Below are positions 17,986 through 27,258 of a stretch of DNA of 64,000 nt, piece by piece (position 1 is the stretch's first letter; each line of letters begins with the position of its first letter). The position numbers were made by a program, and so were the translations under genes. The stretch is from Actibacterium sp. (GTDB lineage Bacteria > Pseudomonadota > Alphaproteobacteria > Rhodobacterales > Rhodobacteraceae). The stretch spans positions 1 to 64,000 of the forward strand of contig JADQCB010000016.1 of NCBI GenBank assembly GCA_016278325.1, given 5' to 3'. Below the pieces are notes generated by a model. That model searched no databases. It was not told the origin of the DNA and saw nothing but the letters and a program-made list of their open reading frames with translations.

Positions 17986-18826
17986 CACGATAAAGATGCC
18001 ACGTGGCATGTCCCAGAACCGGCATGACAACGATCAGGCCCAGAAAGGCCGGAACGCTGCCAAGCGCCAGCAGCACAGCCACGATCACGCCCCAGATTGC
18101 CACCGTGACCGGGTTCCGGCGCGCCACGCGCACCGATGTCGCCACCGCCAGCGGCAGACCGACGGGCCGGTCGATGAGCATCGGAAAGGCGGTCAGGCTG
18201 ATGACCAGAACGCCCGCGGCAAAGACGCCGCCGACGGCCATGCCGATGACGATCATCTGCCACCCTGCGGGTGTGGTGAACAGATCCCGCATGAAGGCAC
18301 CAATCGAGGGCGGGGCGCCGGGTCCCATCGTCGCGTCGTAAATGCCGGCGGCGGCGAACAGCCAGACCGCGAAAATTGCCATCAGGTAGAGGCCCAGCAC
18401 CAGAACCGGCCCGGCGATCCGCGAGCGCAGCACCCGCAGCGCCGACCCCCAGCTTGCGGCCTGCCCCTGTTCGCGCTGGCGGCTGAGTTCATACAGCCCG
18501 ATGCCGGCCATCGGCCCGATCAGCGCGAACCCCGCTGCCATCGGAAAGATCAGCGGCAGCAAGGCCATGTGAAAGGCCAGATAGGCCATGCAGATCCCGA
18601 TCACCGGATAGAGCAGAACCATGAACCCCACGTCGCTGCGGAAATGCATCGCGTCGGCGACGCCTTTCACAAGCGCATTGGCGATATCGTCGCTGTCGAT
18701 CCGGTTTATTCTGGGCGTGCTGACATGATCGCCGCCCAGGTTCCGGGTCGCTTCGCCCATGACCTGCCCGGCGCCGGCAAGCGCCTCGACACCCCAGGTC
18801 AGCGGGTTCCCGATTGTCTTGACCAT
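17966..18826 (-). CDS. DUF2189 integral membrane protein
   Basis: A 286-residue protein with about six hydrophobic segments, beginning around residue 67 (VGFMVLLYPVIGICMAYLAF). The family features include INRIDSDDIANALVKGVAD before the first helix and a pro-rich SIGAFMRDLFTTPAGWQMIVIG loop. DUF2189 proteins are sometimes labelled cytochrome c oxidase subunit-like, without good evidence; I would call it a membrane protein of unknown function. It is transcribed alone, with 151 bp separating it from the PqiA-like gene upstream of it. Confidence 0.85.
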   Translation of the reverse strand: MVKTIGNPLTWGVEALAGAGQVMGEATRNLGGDHVSTPRINRIDSDDIANALVKGVADAMHFRSDVGFMVLLYPVIGICMAYLAFHMALLPLIFPMAAGFALIGPMAGIGLYELSRQREQGQAASWGSALRVLRSRIAGPVLVLGLYLMAIFAVWLFAAAGIYDATMGPGAPPSIGAFMRDLFTTPAGWQMIVIGMAVGGVFAAGVLVISLTAFPMLIDRPVGLPLAVATSVRVARRNPVTVAIWGVIVAVLLALGSVPAFLGLIVVMPVLGHATWHLYRAAVSFG

Positions 18827-18977
18827 TTTTCGTCCTCCCTGTCCAAAACGGACACGCGCGAAACGCCTGCTCCGGGGCGCGGGACGAAAGGGAATGCCGG
18901 CCCCGGAGAGCGTCGTCGGCCTGCGCAGGAGGGTAACAGAAAACCGCGCGGGCGGTTCTCACGAAATCGGGACTGCG

Positions 18978-19439
18978 TCAGGGCATGTGACGCCGGTGCC
19001 CGGACAGAAGCGACAAAACGAGCGAGCCCAGAACGCAGCCCGTAAACAGATACAGCCCCCAGGCGACATGGACACTGCCGACCCCGATCCCCTTGATCAC
19101 CACGATATAGAGCGCGACAAGGAAGATATCGGCCATCGCCAGCTTGCCCAGAACGCCCAGGGCCCACAGGATCCGGGGCGAGGCCAGGCCGAAATGCACC
19201 AGCGCCAGGCCGATCGTCTTGAGATAGGGCGCGAAAAGCGCGAAGACGGTGACCAACAGCGCCAGGACCACGTCCTCGGCCCAAAGCGCCTGAAGGCCCG
19301 ACAGGACGGAAATCTCGCTAAGCCCGAACAGGGGCAGGAACCCGGCGCGCAACAACGGCGCAACCCAGGCGAGCGGAAACAGGAACAGAAGCGAAAGATT
19401 GGCCGCGATCAGCACGGGATGGGCCCGGCGGGCCGTCAA
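18978..19439 (-). CDS. PqiA-like (paraquat-inducible protein A) membrane protein
   Basis: A 153-residue protein with four hydrophobic segments and the family motifs PLFGLSEISVLSGLQALW and GKLAMADIFLVALYIVVIKG. It resembles one half of PqiA, a partner of MCE lipid-transport systems. I set a TTG start at 19439 because it overlaps the stop of the ATPase gene (TTGA); the frame is open upstream but lies inside that gene. The gene is the last of alr-mlaE-ATPase-pqiA, which suggests a role in envelope lipid transport. Confidence 0.78.
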   Translation of the reverse strand: MTARRAHPVLIAANLSLLFLFPLAWVAPLLRAGFLPLFGLSEISVLSGLQALWAEDVVLALLVTVFALFAPYLKTIGLALVHFGLASPRILWALGVLGKLAMADIFLVALYIVVIKGIGVGSVHVAWGLYLFTGCVLGSLVLSLLSGHRRHMP

Positions 19440-20182
19440 CGCACCGCCTCGATCGGCCCTTCGGCCCGACCATGGATGAACTGATCCAGATAGGGATCGC
19501 CAGAGGCATCCATCCGGGCCACGGGACCGGTCCATTTGATCACCCCGTCATGCAGCATCGCCACGTTGTCGGCGATGGCGCGCACGCTGGTCATGTCATG
19601 GGTGATGGTCATCGCGGTTGCGCCCATCTCGACCACGATCTCGCGGATCAGTTCGTTTATGACGCCGGCCATGATCGGGTCCAACCCGGTTGTCGGCTCG
19701 TCGAAAAAGATGATCTCGGGGTCGTCGGCGATGGCGCGGGCAAGGCCCACGCGTTTCTGCATCCCGCCCGACAATTCGGCCGGGTAAAGATCGGCGACCT
19801 CTGGCTTCAGTCCGACGCGGCGCAGCTTTTCGACCGCGATTTCGCGCGCCTGGACCGGGCTGCGGCGCTGCGCGCCGCGTTGCAGGCGAAAGGCCACGTT
19901 CTGCCAGACCGAAAGGCTGTCGAACAGGGCGCCGCCCTGGAACAGCATCCCGAAACGGGCCAGGAAACTTTCGCGGTCGGTTCCGGTCACGTCTTGCCCG
20001 TCCACCAGGATCGTGCCCGCGTCGGGATGCACCAGCCCGAGAATGCATTTCAGCGCGACCGACTTTCCGGTGCCCGAGCCGCCGATGACGACCATGCTTT
20101 CACCCCGGGGAACGACCAGATCGACCCCGCGCAGCACCTGATTGGCACCGAATGCCTTATGAACGCCACGCAGTTCGATCAT
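19436..20182 (-). CDS. ABC transporter ATPase, MlaF-like (MCE lipid transport)
   Basis: A 248-residue ATPase of the MlaF/Ttg2A group. It has Walker A IGGSGTGKSVALK, the signature LSGGMQKRV that is characteristic of this group, Walker B IIFFDEPTTGLDPI, and switch TITHDM. It should pair with the adjacent MlaE permease, in retrograde phospholipid or similar transport between the inner and outer membrane. ATG at 20182 overlaps the mlaE stop (ATGA). No MCE-domain (MlaD) gene is next to it. Confidence 0.92.
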   Translation of the reverse strand: MIELRGVHKAFGANQVLRGVDLVVPRGESMVVIGGSGTGKSVALKCILGLVHPDAGTILVDGQDVTGTDRESFLARFGMLFQGGALFDSLSVWQNVAFRLQRGAQRRSPVQAREIAVEKLRRVGLKPEVADLYPAELSGGMQKRVGLARAIADDPEIIFFDEPTTGLDPIMAGVINELIREIVVEMGATAMTITHDMTSVRAIADNVAMLHDGVIKWTGPVARMDASGDPYLDQFIHGRAEGPIEAVR

Positions 20183-20964
20183 CCGGTGAAAAACAGTTCG
20201 GTCAGCATGTAGTTCGAGGCCAGGATCAGCACCGAGGCCGAAACAACTGCCGATTTGGTGGCCCGGCCGACGCCCTGGGCGCCGCGCCCCGAGTTCATCC
20301 CGTAATAGCACCCCACCAGCGCCACCAGGAAGCCGAAGACCGCGCCCTTGACCAGCCCCGACAGAATGTCCCAGGTTTCCAGGAAATCGACGGTGTTCTG
20401 AAGATAGGCGGCGGTGTTGAACCCGAGCCGCCCGGTGCCCACCAGGTAGCCGCCAAAAATGCCGATGGAATCGCCCACCGCCACCAGCACCGGCACCGTC
20501 AGCGTGGCGGCCAGAACCCGCGGCGCAGTCAGATAGCGCATCGGGTCTGTCGAAAGCGTCACCAGCGCGTCGATCTGCTCGGTCACCTTCATGGTGCCGA
20601 TCTCGGCGGCGATGGAGCTGGCAACGCGCGCCGCCACCATCAGCCCGCCCAGAACCGGGCCCAGCTCGCGCGTCATGCCGATTGCCACGATCGAGGGCAC
20701 CACCGCCTCGGCCTGGAAACGGGACCCGCCGGCGAAGATCTGCAAGGCAAGCGCGGCGCCCGTGAAAAGGGCGGTCAGCCCGACCACCGGCAGGCTGAAA
20801 TAGCCGATCGTCAGCACCGCGTGCCCGAATTCGCGGATATAGAAGGGCAGCGAGAAGATCGCGGCGATCGTTCGAAACAGGAACAGGACGCCACGCCCAA
20901 GCCCGGCCAGCAAGGCCAGGGTCGAGCGCCCGATCCCGCCGACAAGACCGGTCAGCACATCCAT
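20179..20964 (-). CDS. MlaE-family ABC transporter permease
   Basis: A 261-residue permease with the MlaE family motifs: VVGLTALFTGAALALQ, the conserved ELGPVLGGLMVAARVASSIAAEIGTMKVTEQIDAL block near 100-135, and GATKS-like GRATKSAVVSAS before the last helix. It has about five membrane helices. The start is TGATG: the ATG at 20964 overlaps the stop of alr by one base; a GTG at 20967 is possible. It forms the membrane part of the MlaF-like transporter. Confidence 0.93.
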   Translation of the reverse strand: MDVLTGLVGGIGRSTLALLAGLGRGVLFLFRTIAAIFSLPFYIREFGHAVLTIGYFSLPVVGLTALFTGAALALQIFAGGSRFQAEAVVPSIVAIGMTRELGPVLGGLMVAARVASSIAAEIGTMKVTEQIDALVTLSTDPMRYLTAPRVLAATLTVPVLVAVGDSIGIFGGYLVGTGRLGFNTAAYLQNTVDFLETWDILSGLVKGAVFGFLVALVGCYYGMNSGRGAQGVGRATKSAVVSASVLILASNYMLTELFFTG

Positions 20965-22016
20965 CACTCCTGCCCGCCGGTATATTGTCGCCGATAGCGG
21001 CCGCCGCCCAGCGCGGTCAGGATTTCATAGCCGATGGTGCCCGATGCCTCGGCCACGTCGTCCACGCCCTGGTCGATGCCGAGAATGTCCAGCGTCCTCG
21101 GGGCATGGCCGAGATGGCTGACATCCACCGTGATCAGATCCATCGACACCCGGCCCAGTATGGCGCAGGGGGTTCCTTCGTAAAACAGATGGCCCCTGTT
21201 TCCCATCGCCCGAAGCAACCCGTCGCCATAGCCCGCGGCGACGGTCGCCACGACGGTATCCTCATCCGCCGTCCAGGAGGATCCGTACCCGACGATCTCT
21301 CCCTTTTCGACCTCGCGGGTCTGGATCACCGGCAGCGACAAATGCGCCACCGGGGCCGCCTTTTCAAATGGCAGCCCGCCGTAAAGCCCGATGCCGGGAC
21401 GGGTGATGTCGAAATGGTATTCGGCCCCCAACAGGATCCCCCCCGTCGCGGCCAGCGACCGGGGCACGCCGCAGCCATCGGTCATCGCGCGGAACATTTC
21501 CAGCTGCCGGGCATTGATCGGGCTTTCGGGCGTGTCGGCGCAGGCCAGGTGGCTCATGATCAGCGTCGGCCCGGCGGCCAGCGCGATCTCGGCCACCGCG
21601 GCCCATTCGGCCACCTCCATGCCCAGCCGGTTCATCCCCGTGTCCAGCTGGATTCCGAAGGGCGCACCGGGCAGCGCCTCCAGGTGGCGGGTCAGTTGCT
21701 CGACCGAATTGAGCATCGGCACAAGCCCCAGATCGCTGATCATGTCGGCATCGCCGGCCATGTGGCCGTCGAACACGCAGATCTCGGGGCCGGGGCCCAG
21801 TGCCTGGCGAAGCTCGGCGCCTTCTTCGGCCAGGGCCACGAAAAACCGCCGCGCGCCCGCGCGGGCCAAGGCACGCGCCACGCGCGCGCCGCCCAGCCCA
21901 TAGCCGTCGGCCTTGACCACGGCGGCGGTCTCCACGTCCGCCCCCGAAGCGGCGTCGAGAGCCGTCCAGTTGGACACCAGGGCGTCGAGATCTATGGTCA
22001 GGGATCCAGTGGCCAT
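20964..22016 (-). CDS. alr: alanine racemase
   Basis: PLP enzyme interconverting L- and D-alanine for peptidoglycan. The 350-residue protein has the PLP lysine motif [12 protein letters not shown] near residue 35, the [13 protein letters not shown] region, and the catalytic tyrosine segment [12 protein letters not shown] followed by [11 protein letters not shown]. It is the first gene of a tightly packed minus-strand set with mlaE, the ATPase and pqiA. Start at 22016 ([13 protein letters not shown]). Confidence 0.94.
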   Translation of the reverse strand: MATGSLTIDLDALVSNWTALDAASGADVETAAVVKADGYGLGGARVARALARAGARRFFVALAEEGAELRQALGPGPEICVFDGHMAGDADMISDLGLVPMLNSVEQLTRHLEALPGAPFGIQLDTGMNRLGMEVAEWAAVAEIALAAGPTLIMSHLACADTPESPINARQLEMFRAMTDGCGVPRSLAATGGILLGAEYHFDITRPGIGLYGGLPFEKAAPVAHLSLPVIQTREVEKGEIVGYGSSWTADEDTVVATVAAGYGDGLLRAMGNRGHLFYEGTPCAILGRVSMDLITVDVSHLGHAPRTLDILGIDQGVDDVAEASGTIGYEILTALGGGRYRRQYTGGQE

Positions 22017-22181
22017 GCTGACCGTTTGGCGGTGCGAGGCGGACAGGTCAAGCAGGAAAAACACCACCCTGCCCTGCGCGGGCACCCGGACGCGGCACGC
22101 CGGTCATGGCCGCGTTACCGATCGGATGGGCCGGCAAGACATGGCTTCGTGCCGCACGGGGCGCGCGCCCCGGGCAAAGCG

Positions 22182-23678
22182 TCAGAAGTCACCGCCCGGC
22201 ACGCCCTGTTGCCATGGCTTCACCAGATTTCCGAACCGGGTGAAGCGGCCTTCGAAGCTCAGGTCCACCGCGCCGATCGGTCCGTGGCGCTGCTTGCCGA
22301 TGATGACTTCGGCCTTGCCATGGAGTTGTTCCATTTCCTCCTGCCATTTTCCCATCGCCTCCAGGTCGTGGTCGCCGGGCTTTTCGCGTTCCTTGTAGTA
22401 TTCTTCGCGGAACACGAACATCACCACGTCGGCATCCTGCTCGATCGAGCCCGATTCGCGCAGGTCGCTCAGTTGCGGGCGCTTGTCCTCGCGCGCCTCG
22501 ACCTGGCGCGAAAGCTGCGACAGGGCGACAACGGGAATGTCCAGCTCCTTGGCGATTGCCTTCAACCCCTGGGTGATCTCGCTGATCTCGTTGACGCGGT
22601 TCTCGACCCGGCCGGCCCCGCGCACCAGTTGCAGATAATCCACGAACAGCGCATCCAGCCCATGGGTGCGTTTCAACCGGCGCGCCCGGGCGGCCAGCTG
22701 GCTGATCGGCAGCGCAGGCGTGTCGTCGATATAAAGCGGGCAGGCCTCCAGCGCCTTGGCGGCCTCGACAAAGCGGCGGAACTCGGCTTCGGTCATGTCG
22801 CCCCGCCGGATCTGTTCGCTGGGCACCTCCGATGCCTCGGAGAGGATCCGCGCGGCCAGCTGCTCGGCGCTCATTTCCAGGCTGAAGAACCCGACAACCC
22901 CGCCATCGACCGCCCCTTCGCCACCGTCGGGCAGCGCGCCGCGCTTGTAGGTCTTGGCGATGTTGAAGGCGATGTTGGTCGCCAGCGATGTCTTGCCCAT
23001 GGAAGGGCGTCCGGCAAGGATCAGCAGATCCGAGCGGTGCAGCCCGCCCAGCTTCTTGTCCAGATCGACAAGCCCGGTCGATACACCCGCAAGCCCGCCT
23101 TCGCGCTGATAGGCGGCATTGGCCACGTTGACCGCGTCGGTCACCGCCTTGAGGAAAGACTGGAAGCCGCTTTGCGCCTGGCCCTGTTCGCCAAGCTTGT
23201 AGAGCGCCTGTTCGGCCTCGACGATCTGGGCCCGCGGTTCGCTGGCCACGTCGATCTTCGCGGCCTTGTCGCTGATGTCGCGGCCCAGGCCGATCAACTC
23301 GCGCCGGATCGCGAAATCATGGATCATCTGCGCGTAATCGCGCGCCGCGAAGCTGGAAATCGCCGCGCCGGCCAGCCGCGCCAGATAGCCCGGGCCGCCA
23401 AGTTCCTTCAGCCCCTCGTCATCGGCCAGGAACGCCTTCAACGTCACCGGCGAGGCCAGCGCGTTCTTCTGGATCCGCGCGGACGCGACTTCATAGATAC
23501 GCGCATGAACAGGTTCGTAGAAATGATGCGGCTGAAGGATGGACGCGACCCTGTCATACACGTCGTTATTGGTCAGGATCGCGCCCAGAAGCTGCTGCTC
23601 GGCCTCGATGTTATGCGGCAGGGTGCCGCTTTCCTCACTGCCCTCGTTCTCTTGCCGGATCTTCGAAATCTCGTTCAT
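22182..23678 (-). CDS. dnaB: replicative DNA helicase
   Basis: Hexameric 5'-3' helicase of the replication fork. The 498-residue protein has the N-terminal DnaB domain (NIEAEQQLLGAILTNNDVYD, about 20-120), a linker, and the RecA-like domain with Walker A AGRPSMGKTSLA near 215, FFSLEMSAEQLAARI (H1a), LDALFVDYLQL (Walker B), and the SQLSRQVEAREDKRPQLSDLRESGSIEQDAD arginine-finger region. The start at 23678 gives the normal family N-terminus. No intein is present; the motifs are uninterrupted. Confidence 0.96.
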   Translation of the reverse strand: MNEISKIRQENEGSEESGTLPHNIEAEQQLLGAILTNNDVYDRVASILQPHHFYEPVHARIYEVASARIQKNALASPVTLKAFLADDEGLKELGGPGYLARLAGAAISSFAARDYAQMIHDFAIRRELIGLGRDISDKAAKIDVASEPRAQIVEAEQALYKLGEQGQAQSGFQSFLKAVTDAVNVANAAYQREGGLAGVSTGLVDLDKKLGGLHRSDLLILAGRPSMGKTSLATNIAFNIAKTYKRGALPDGGEGAVDGGVVGFFSLEMSAEQLAARILSEASEVPSEQIRRGDMTEAEFRRFVEAAKALEACPLYIDDTPALPISQLAARARRLKRTHGLDALFVDYLQLVRGAGRVENRVNEISEITQGLKAIAKELDIPVVALSQLSRQVEAREDKRPQLSDLRESGSIEQDADVVMFVFREEYYKEREKPGDHDLEAMGKWQEEMEQLHGKAEVIIGKQRHGPIGAVDLSFEGRFTRFGNLVKPWQQGVPGGDF

Positions 23679-23874
23679 CTTCTGCCTCTGTGCCTGGGCG
23701 ATGTCCTTACATCGCCCGTCGCGCGCGGCGCAAATTGTATGTTTCTGTGGATAGAATGTGGGAAACCGCCGCAGGCCGCATGTTGCGGCCAAGAGGGGGC
23801 ATGCGTCAACATATTGTTACACCACCCGGCCAGTCGCAGCCGGGCCCCGCATCGCGCCGGTCTGGTGGCCCGGG

Positions 23875-24555
23875 TCAGGCGCCGCTGCGCGCAGCCTGCC
23901 AGGCGCGGGGCGCGCCCAGGAAGCTCTCGACCTCGGCCAGCGTCGCCGAATCGAACGCCCCCTGTGCCCGTGCCTCGGACAGCACGTCCCACCAGGTGCA
24001 CAGGTGATGCAGCCGCACACCGTGCGTCTCCAGCCGCTCCAGGGTGTCGGGAAAGATCCCGTAATAAAAGATGACGGCCGTATGGCCACAGCTGGCGCCG
24101 GTTTCCCGGATCGCATCGACAAAGCTCAGCTTGCTGCCGCCATCGGTGGTCAGATCCTCGACCAGCAGCACCCGCTGCCCCTCGGACATCTCGCCCTCGA
24201 TCCGGGCATTGCGGCCGTAACCCTTGGGTTTCTTGCGCACGTAACTCATCGGCAGGGCCAGCCGCTCGGCCATCAGCGCGGCAAAGGGAATGCCCGCGGT
24301 TTCGCCCCCGGCGATGTTGTCGAACGCCTCGAACCCGGCGTCGCGCATCACCGTGATGGCCAGGAAATCCATCAGCGTGGCGCGGATGCGCGGATAGGAA
24401 ATCAGCTTTCGGCAGTCGATATAGGTCGGCGACGGCAGGCCCGAGGCCAGGATGAACGGCTGTTCCGAATTGAAATGAACCGCGCGGATTTCAAGCAACA
24501 TGCGCGCGGTCAGCCGGGCGATCTCGGACTTGTCGGGAAATGAACTGGGGATCAT
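23875..24555 (-). CDS. pyrE: orotate phosphoribosyltransferase
   Basis: Forms OMP from orotate and PRPP in pyrimidine synthesis. The 226-residue protein has the PRPP-binding [21 protein letters not shown] motif near residue 130 and the flexible catalytic loop [16 protein letters not shown]. This is the longer PyrE form seen in alphaproteobacteria. It lies 74 bp downstream of pyrC on the same strand; the two probably form an operon. Confidence 0.95.
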   Translation of the reverse strand: MIPSSFPDKSEIARLTARMLLEIRAVHFNSEQPFILASGLPSPTYIDCRKLISYPRIRATLMDFLAITVMRDAGFEAFDNIAGGETAGIPFAALMAERLALPMSYVRKKPKGYGRNARIEGEMSEGQRVLLVEDLTTDGGSKLSFVDAIRETGASCGHTAVIFYYGIFPDTLERLETHGVRLHHLCTWWDVLSEARAQGAFDSATLAEVESFLGAPRAWQAARSGA

Positions 24556-24629
24556 GGGGCCTGAATCCTGTCTTTGACCTTCATTCGATCATGGCGCCGG
24601 CGGCGCCGGGAATCCCGATACGGATCCGG

Positions 24630-25667
24630 TCATGCAACATGCCAGTGCAGCGGGAAGCCGGGGTCGAACACCGTTACCGGCCCGGCGCCGGTATCGAGCG
24701 TTTCCGGATAGTCCATCGGATCGCCCCGTGTCAGGGTGATCGTCGCGGCATTCGGCTTCAGCCCGTAGAATTCCGCCCCGTTCAGGCTTGTGAACCGTTC
24801 CAGCCGGTCCAGCCTGTCGGCGGCCTCGAACAGCTCGGCCAGGCAGGACAGCGTGTTGGGCGCCGAGAAGATTCCGGCGCAGCCACATGCGCCTTGCTTC
24901 GCCGCATCCGTGTGCGGCGCGCTGTCGGTGCCCAGAAAGAACCGCCGGTCGCCGCTTGTCGCGGCCTCGACCAGCGCGATGCGGTGCTTTTCCCGCTTGG
25001 CGACCGGCAGGCAATAGTAATGCGGCCGGATGCCGCCCGCCAGGATGTGGTTGCGGTTGATGATCAGGTGATGCGTCGTGATCGTCGCGCCAATATCCTT
25101 GTGGTGATCGGCCACATAGGCCACCCCGTCCGACGTCGTGATATGTTCCATCACCACGCGCAGGCCGGGGGTGGCGCGGCGCAGCGGGTCGAGCACCCGG
25201 TCGATGAACACCGCCTCTCGATCGAAGATGTCCACCTCCGGGTCGGTGACCTCGCCATGCACGCAAAGCGGCATCCCGATCTCGGCCATCCTGTCCAGCA
25301 CGCCGCGCACCTTGTCGAAGTCACGCACGCCGCTGGCCGAATTGGTGGTTGCCCCGGCGGGATAGAGTTTAACCGCCGCGACCGAGCCATCTTGGTAAGC
25401 CGCGGCCACATCCTCGGGGTCGGTCTGCTCGGTCAGGTAGAGCGTCATCAGCGGCGTGAAATCGGCGCCCTCTGGCAGCGCGGCCAGGATACGGTCGCGA
25501 TAGGCCACCGCGTCGGCAGCCGTGACAACCGGCGGCACCAGGTTCGGCATCACGATGGCGCGGCCGAAATGCCGCGCGGTTTCGGGCAGAACGCCCCGCA
25601 GCATGGCGCCGTCGCGCAGATGCAGGTGCCAGTCGTCGGGTCGGCGGATGGTCAAGGTCCGGATCAT
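24630..25667 (-). CDS. pyrC: dihydroorotase (class II)
   Basis: Zinc metalloenzyme closing carbamoyl-aspartate to dihydroorotate. The 345-residue enzyme shows the [13 protein letters not shown] metal motif near the N-terminus, the carboxylated lysine in [22 protein letters not shown] and [12 protein letters not shown] histidines, and LGTDSAPH with the catalytic aspartate. Start at 25667 ([10 protein letters not shown]) is the family start. It precedes pyrE. Confidence 0.95.
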   Translation of the reverse strand: MIRTLTIRRPDDWHLHLRDGAMLRGVLPETARHFGRAIVMPNLVPPVVTAADAVAYRDRILAALPEGADFTPLMTLYLTEQTDPEDVAAAYQDGSVAAVKLYPAGATTNSASGVRDFDKVRGVLDRMAEIGMPLCVHGEVTDPEVDIFDREAVFIDRVLDPLRRATPGLRVVMEHITTSDGVAYVADHHKDIGATITTHHLIINRNHILAGGIRPHYYCLPVAKREKHRIALVEAATSGDRRFFLGTDSAPHTDAAKQGACGCAGIFSAPNTLSCLAELFEAADRLDRLERFTSLNGAEFYGLKPNAATITLTRGDPMDYPETLDTGAGPVTVFDPGFPLHWHVA

Positions 25668-25912
25668 GACATCGGGCGTTACACAATTGCCGCCGCCAGT
25701 TCCAGTGCGATCGCGCGCCCCATGGCGATTCGGGGGGGCCATATGTCATGGCGTGGCGGCGGACAGACGCACGAACCGATTGGAAACCGGCCGCGCCGGG
25801 ATAAACCGCCTTGAATGACGGCCGCCCGATCCTCATCTCTGGCCTTGATGCACCGGCCGGGATCCGTGGACCCGGCAAGGCAGGATCGAATTTTGAAAAA
25901 GCGGAGTCGCAT

Positions 25913-26257
25913 ATGGTTGGCGCAAATTCCACGACATGGTGCGATGCCCTGGTCGCGCCCTATGCCAGCGCCGCGCAGTTCTGGGCACGGGGCGTCGAGA
26001 TGCAGGTCGCGATGGCCCGGTGCTGGATCCAGATGGCCCAGGCATTGAACCCGGCCCTGCCGGAATTCGACGTTCATGCCCTTGCCAGGCCCCACCCGAT
26101 GCCGTCAGCGCCGGAAATGCCGACCGCCGCAACGCACACCGGCAAACCGGAGCCGCGGTCGGTCACGGCCGAGCCATCGGGGGGATCGGAGCCGAAAACA
26201 ACGCGGCGCAAGCCACGCAAGGCGCCCTCGACACCTCGGCAGCCATTCACCGACTGA
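25913..26257 (+). CDS. hypothetical protein with helical head and basic Pro/Thr/Lys tail
   Basis: ATG at 25913 follows GCGGAG 6 bases upstream. The 114-residue product has an amphipathic, Trp/Ala/Met-rich first half (NSTTWCDALVAPYASAAQFWARGVEMQVAMARCWIQMA) and a disordered Pro-rich second half ending in KTTRRKPRKAPSTPR, similar in style to histone H1-like tails. The head faintly recalls phasin-like polyhydroxyalkanoate granule proteins, but I cannot assign it. It is divergent from pyrC and convergent with the zinc-ribbon gene 17 bp on. Confidence 0.5.
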   Translation: MVGANSTTWCDALVAPYASAAQFWARGVEMQVAMARCWIQMAQALNPALPEFDVHALARPHPMPSAPEMPTAATHTGKPEPRSVTAEPSGGSEPKTTRRKPRKAPSTPRQPFTD

Positions 26258-26274
26258 TCCATGCGTCGCGGCCA

Positions 26275-26487
26275 TCAGCCTCGGCGCGGGTCGGGGCGGG
26301 CTGCGCACCAGTCGGGTGGTTTCCCGGTATCGGTAAAGGCCACGGCGCCACAGGCCGCACAGCGATAGCACCGCCCCCTGGGGCCATCGCCGAGGCGATC
26401 CGCCCGCCAGCGGCAATATCGCGTGGCCCGGTTCGAGAACAGGACGATCAGGACAAAGGCCAGGATCAGGCCGGCAATGACAATCAT
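26275..26487 (-). CDS. small membrane protein with zinc-ribbon-like cysteines
   Basis: A 70-residue protein: one N-terminal membrane helix (MIVIAGLILAFVLIVLF), then a basic CRWRADR segment and CYRCAACGAVAF...PPDWC with cysteines at 25, 40, 43, 46 and 61. The CxxCxxC...C pattern suggests a small metal-binding ribbon or rubredoxin-like knuckle. It follows the ZIP-family gene by 47 bp on the same strand, a metal-related context, although this link is inference. From memory, similar unnamed proteins exist in Rhodobacterales. Confidence 0.55.
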   Translation of the reverse strand: MIVIAGLILAFVLIVLFSNRATRYCRWRADRLGDGPRGRCYRCAACGAVAFTDTGKPPDWCAARPDPRRG

Positions 26488-26534
26488 GGGTCTCCGTCAA
26501 TGCAAGGCCAGCGCGGCGGATGCCTCTGCCGGGA

Positions 26535-27254
26535 TCAGCCCTGAAGGACCAGATGCCCGGCAAGGCCAAACGCGAATCCGGCCACCCCGCCGAAGGCTGG
26601 CGCCCAGCTGCGCTTCAGCGGGACCTGCGGGGCCACATCCTCGAACAGAAGATAGACGATGCCGCCCGCGGCGAACAGCATGATCCCGCCCAGCATCGCC
26701 GGATGCCGGTTCAGGACATTCAGCCCCAGGAACGCCGCCAACGGGCCCAGCGGCACGACGAGCAGAAAGATCAATGCCAGTCGCCCCCGATGCGACGGCC
26801 CGTTCTCCTGCAACTCGCGATAAGCGTTGAACCCCTCGGGCAGGTTCTGCAAGGCGATCAGAAGCGCCAGCAGCGTGGCGGTTTCGGCATTGCCGCTCAG
26901 CAGCGCCCCCAGGGCCATCGCCTCGGGCAGGAAATCCAGCATCATGGCCATGAATTGCGCCGCCCGGCTGCCCCGCCGCGCCAGCGTCCTGTCGGCCCAC
27001 AAAAAGGCCAGGCCACCCGCCACGAAGCATGTCAGCGCCGGCGCGGCCGGCATCCGCTCGGTCCCCTCGGGGACCAGCACAAGCGCGATGGCCGAAAACA
27101 GCGCGCCGCCGCCAAAGGCGATGACGCTGTGCCGGAATTCATGCTCGATCCAGTTTGGCATGAACCGCTCGACGCTGGCCAGCGCGGCGCCCGCCGGGAT
27201 CGCCGCGCCAGCCGCCGTCGAAAGGATCAGCGCCGACAGAAGGGCCTCGGTCAT
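26535..27254 (-). CDS. ZIP-family metal transporter
   Basis: A 239-residue polytopic protein of the ZIP/ZupT family, which imports zinc or other divalent cations. Conserved metal-site helices are visible: MMLDFLPEAMALGALL and LIALQNLPEGFNAYRELQ (both with the x-PE-x pattern of ZIP helices 4 and 5). The N-terminal AGAAIPAGAALASVE is also typical. It starts only 4 bp after the sdhB stop, so it appears attached to the succinate dehydrogenase operon. Confidence 0.87.
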   Translation of the reverse strand: MTEALLSALILSTAAGAAIPAGAALASVERFMPNWIEHEFRHSVIAFGGGALFSAIALVLVPEGTERMPAAPALTCFVAGGLAFLWADRTLARRGSRAAQFMAMMLDFLPEAMALGALLSGNAETATLLALLIALQNLPEGFNAYRELQENGPSHRGRLALIFLLVVPLGPLAAFLGLNVLNRHPAMLGGIMLFAAGGIVYLLFEDVAPQVPLKRSWAPAFGGVAGFAFGLAGHLVLQG

Positions 27255-27258
27255 GCCC

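Noticed and set aside
20985-24074. A 1,029-codon plus-strand frame across alr and dnaB
   Set aside because: Antisense shadow of two well-supported genes, with low-complexity Arg/His/Gly composition and no recognisable domain.
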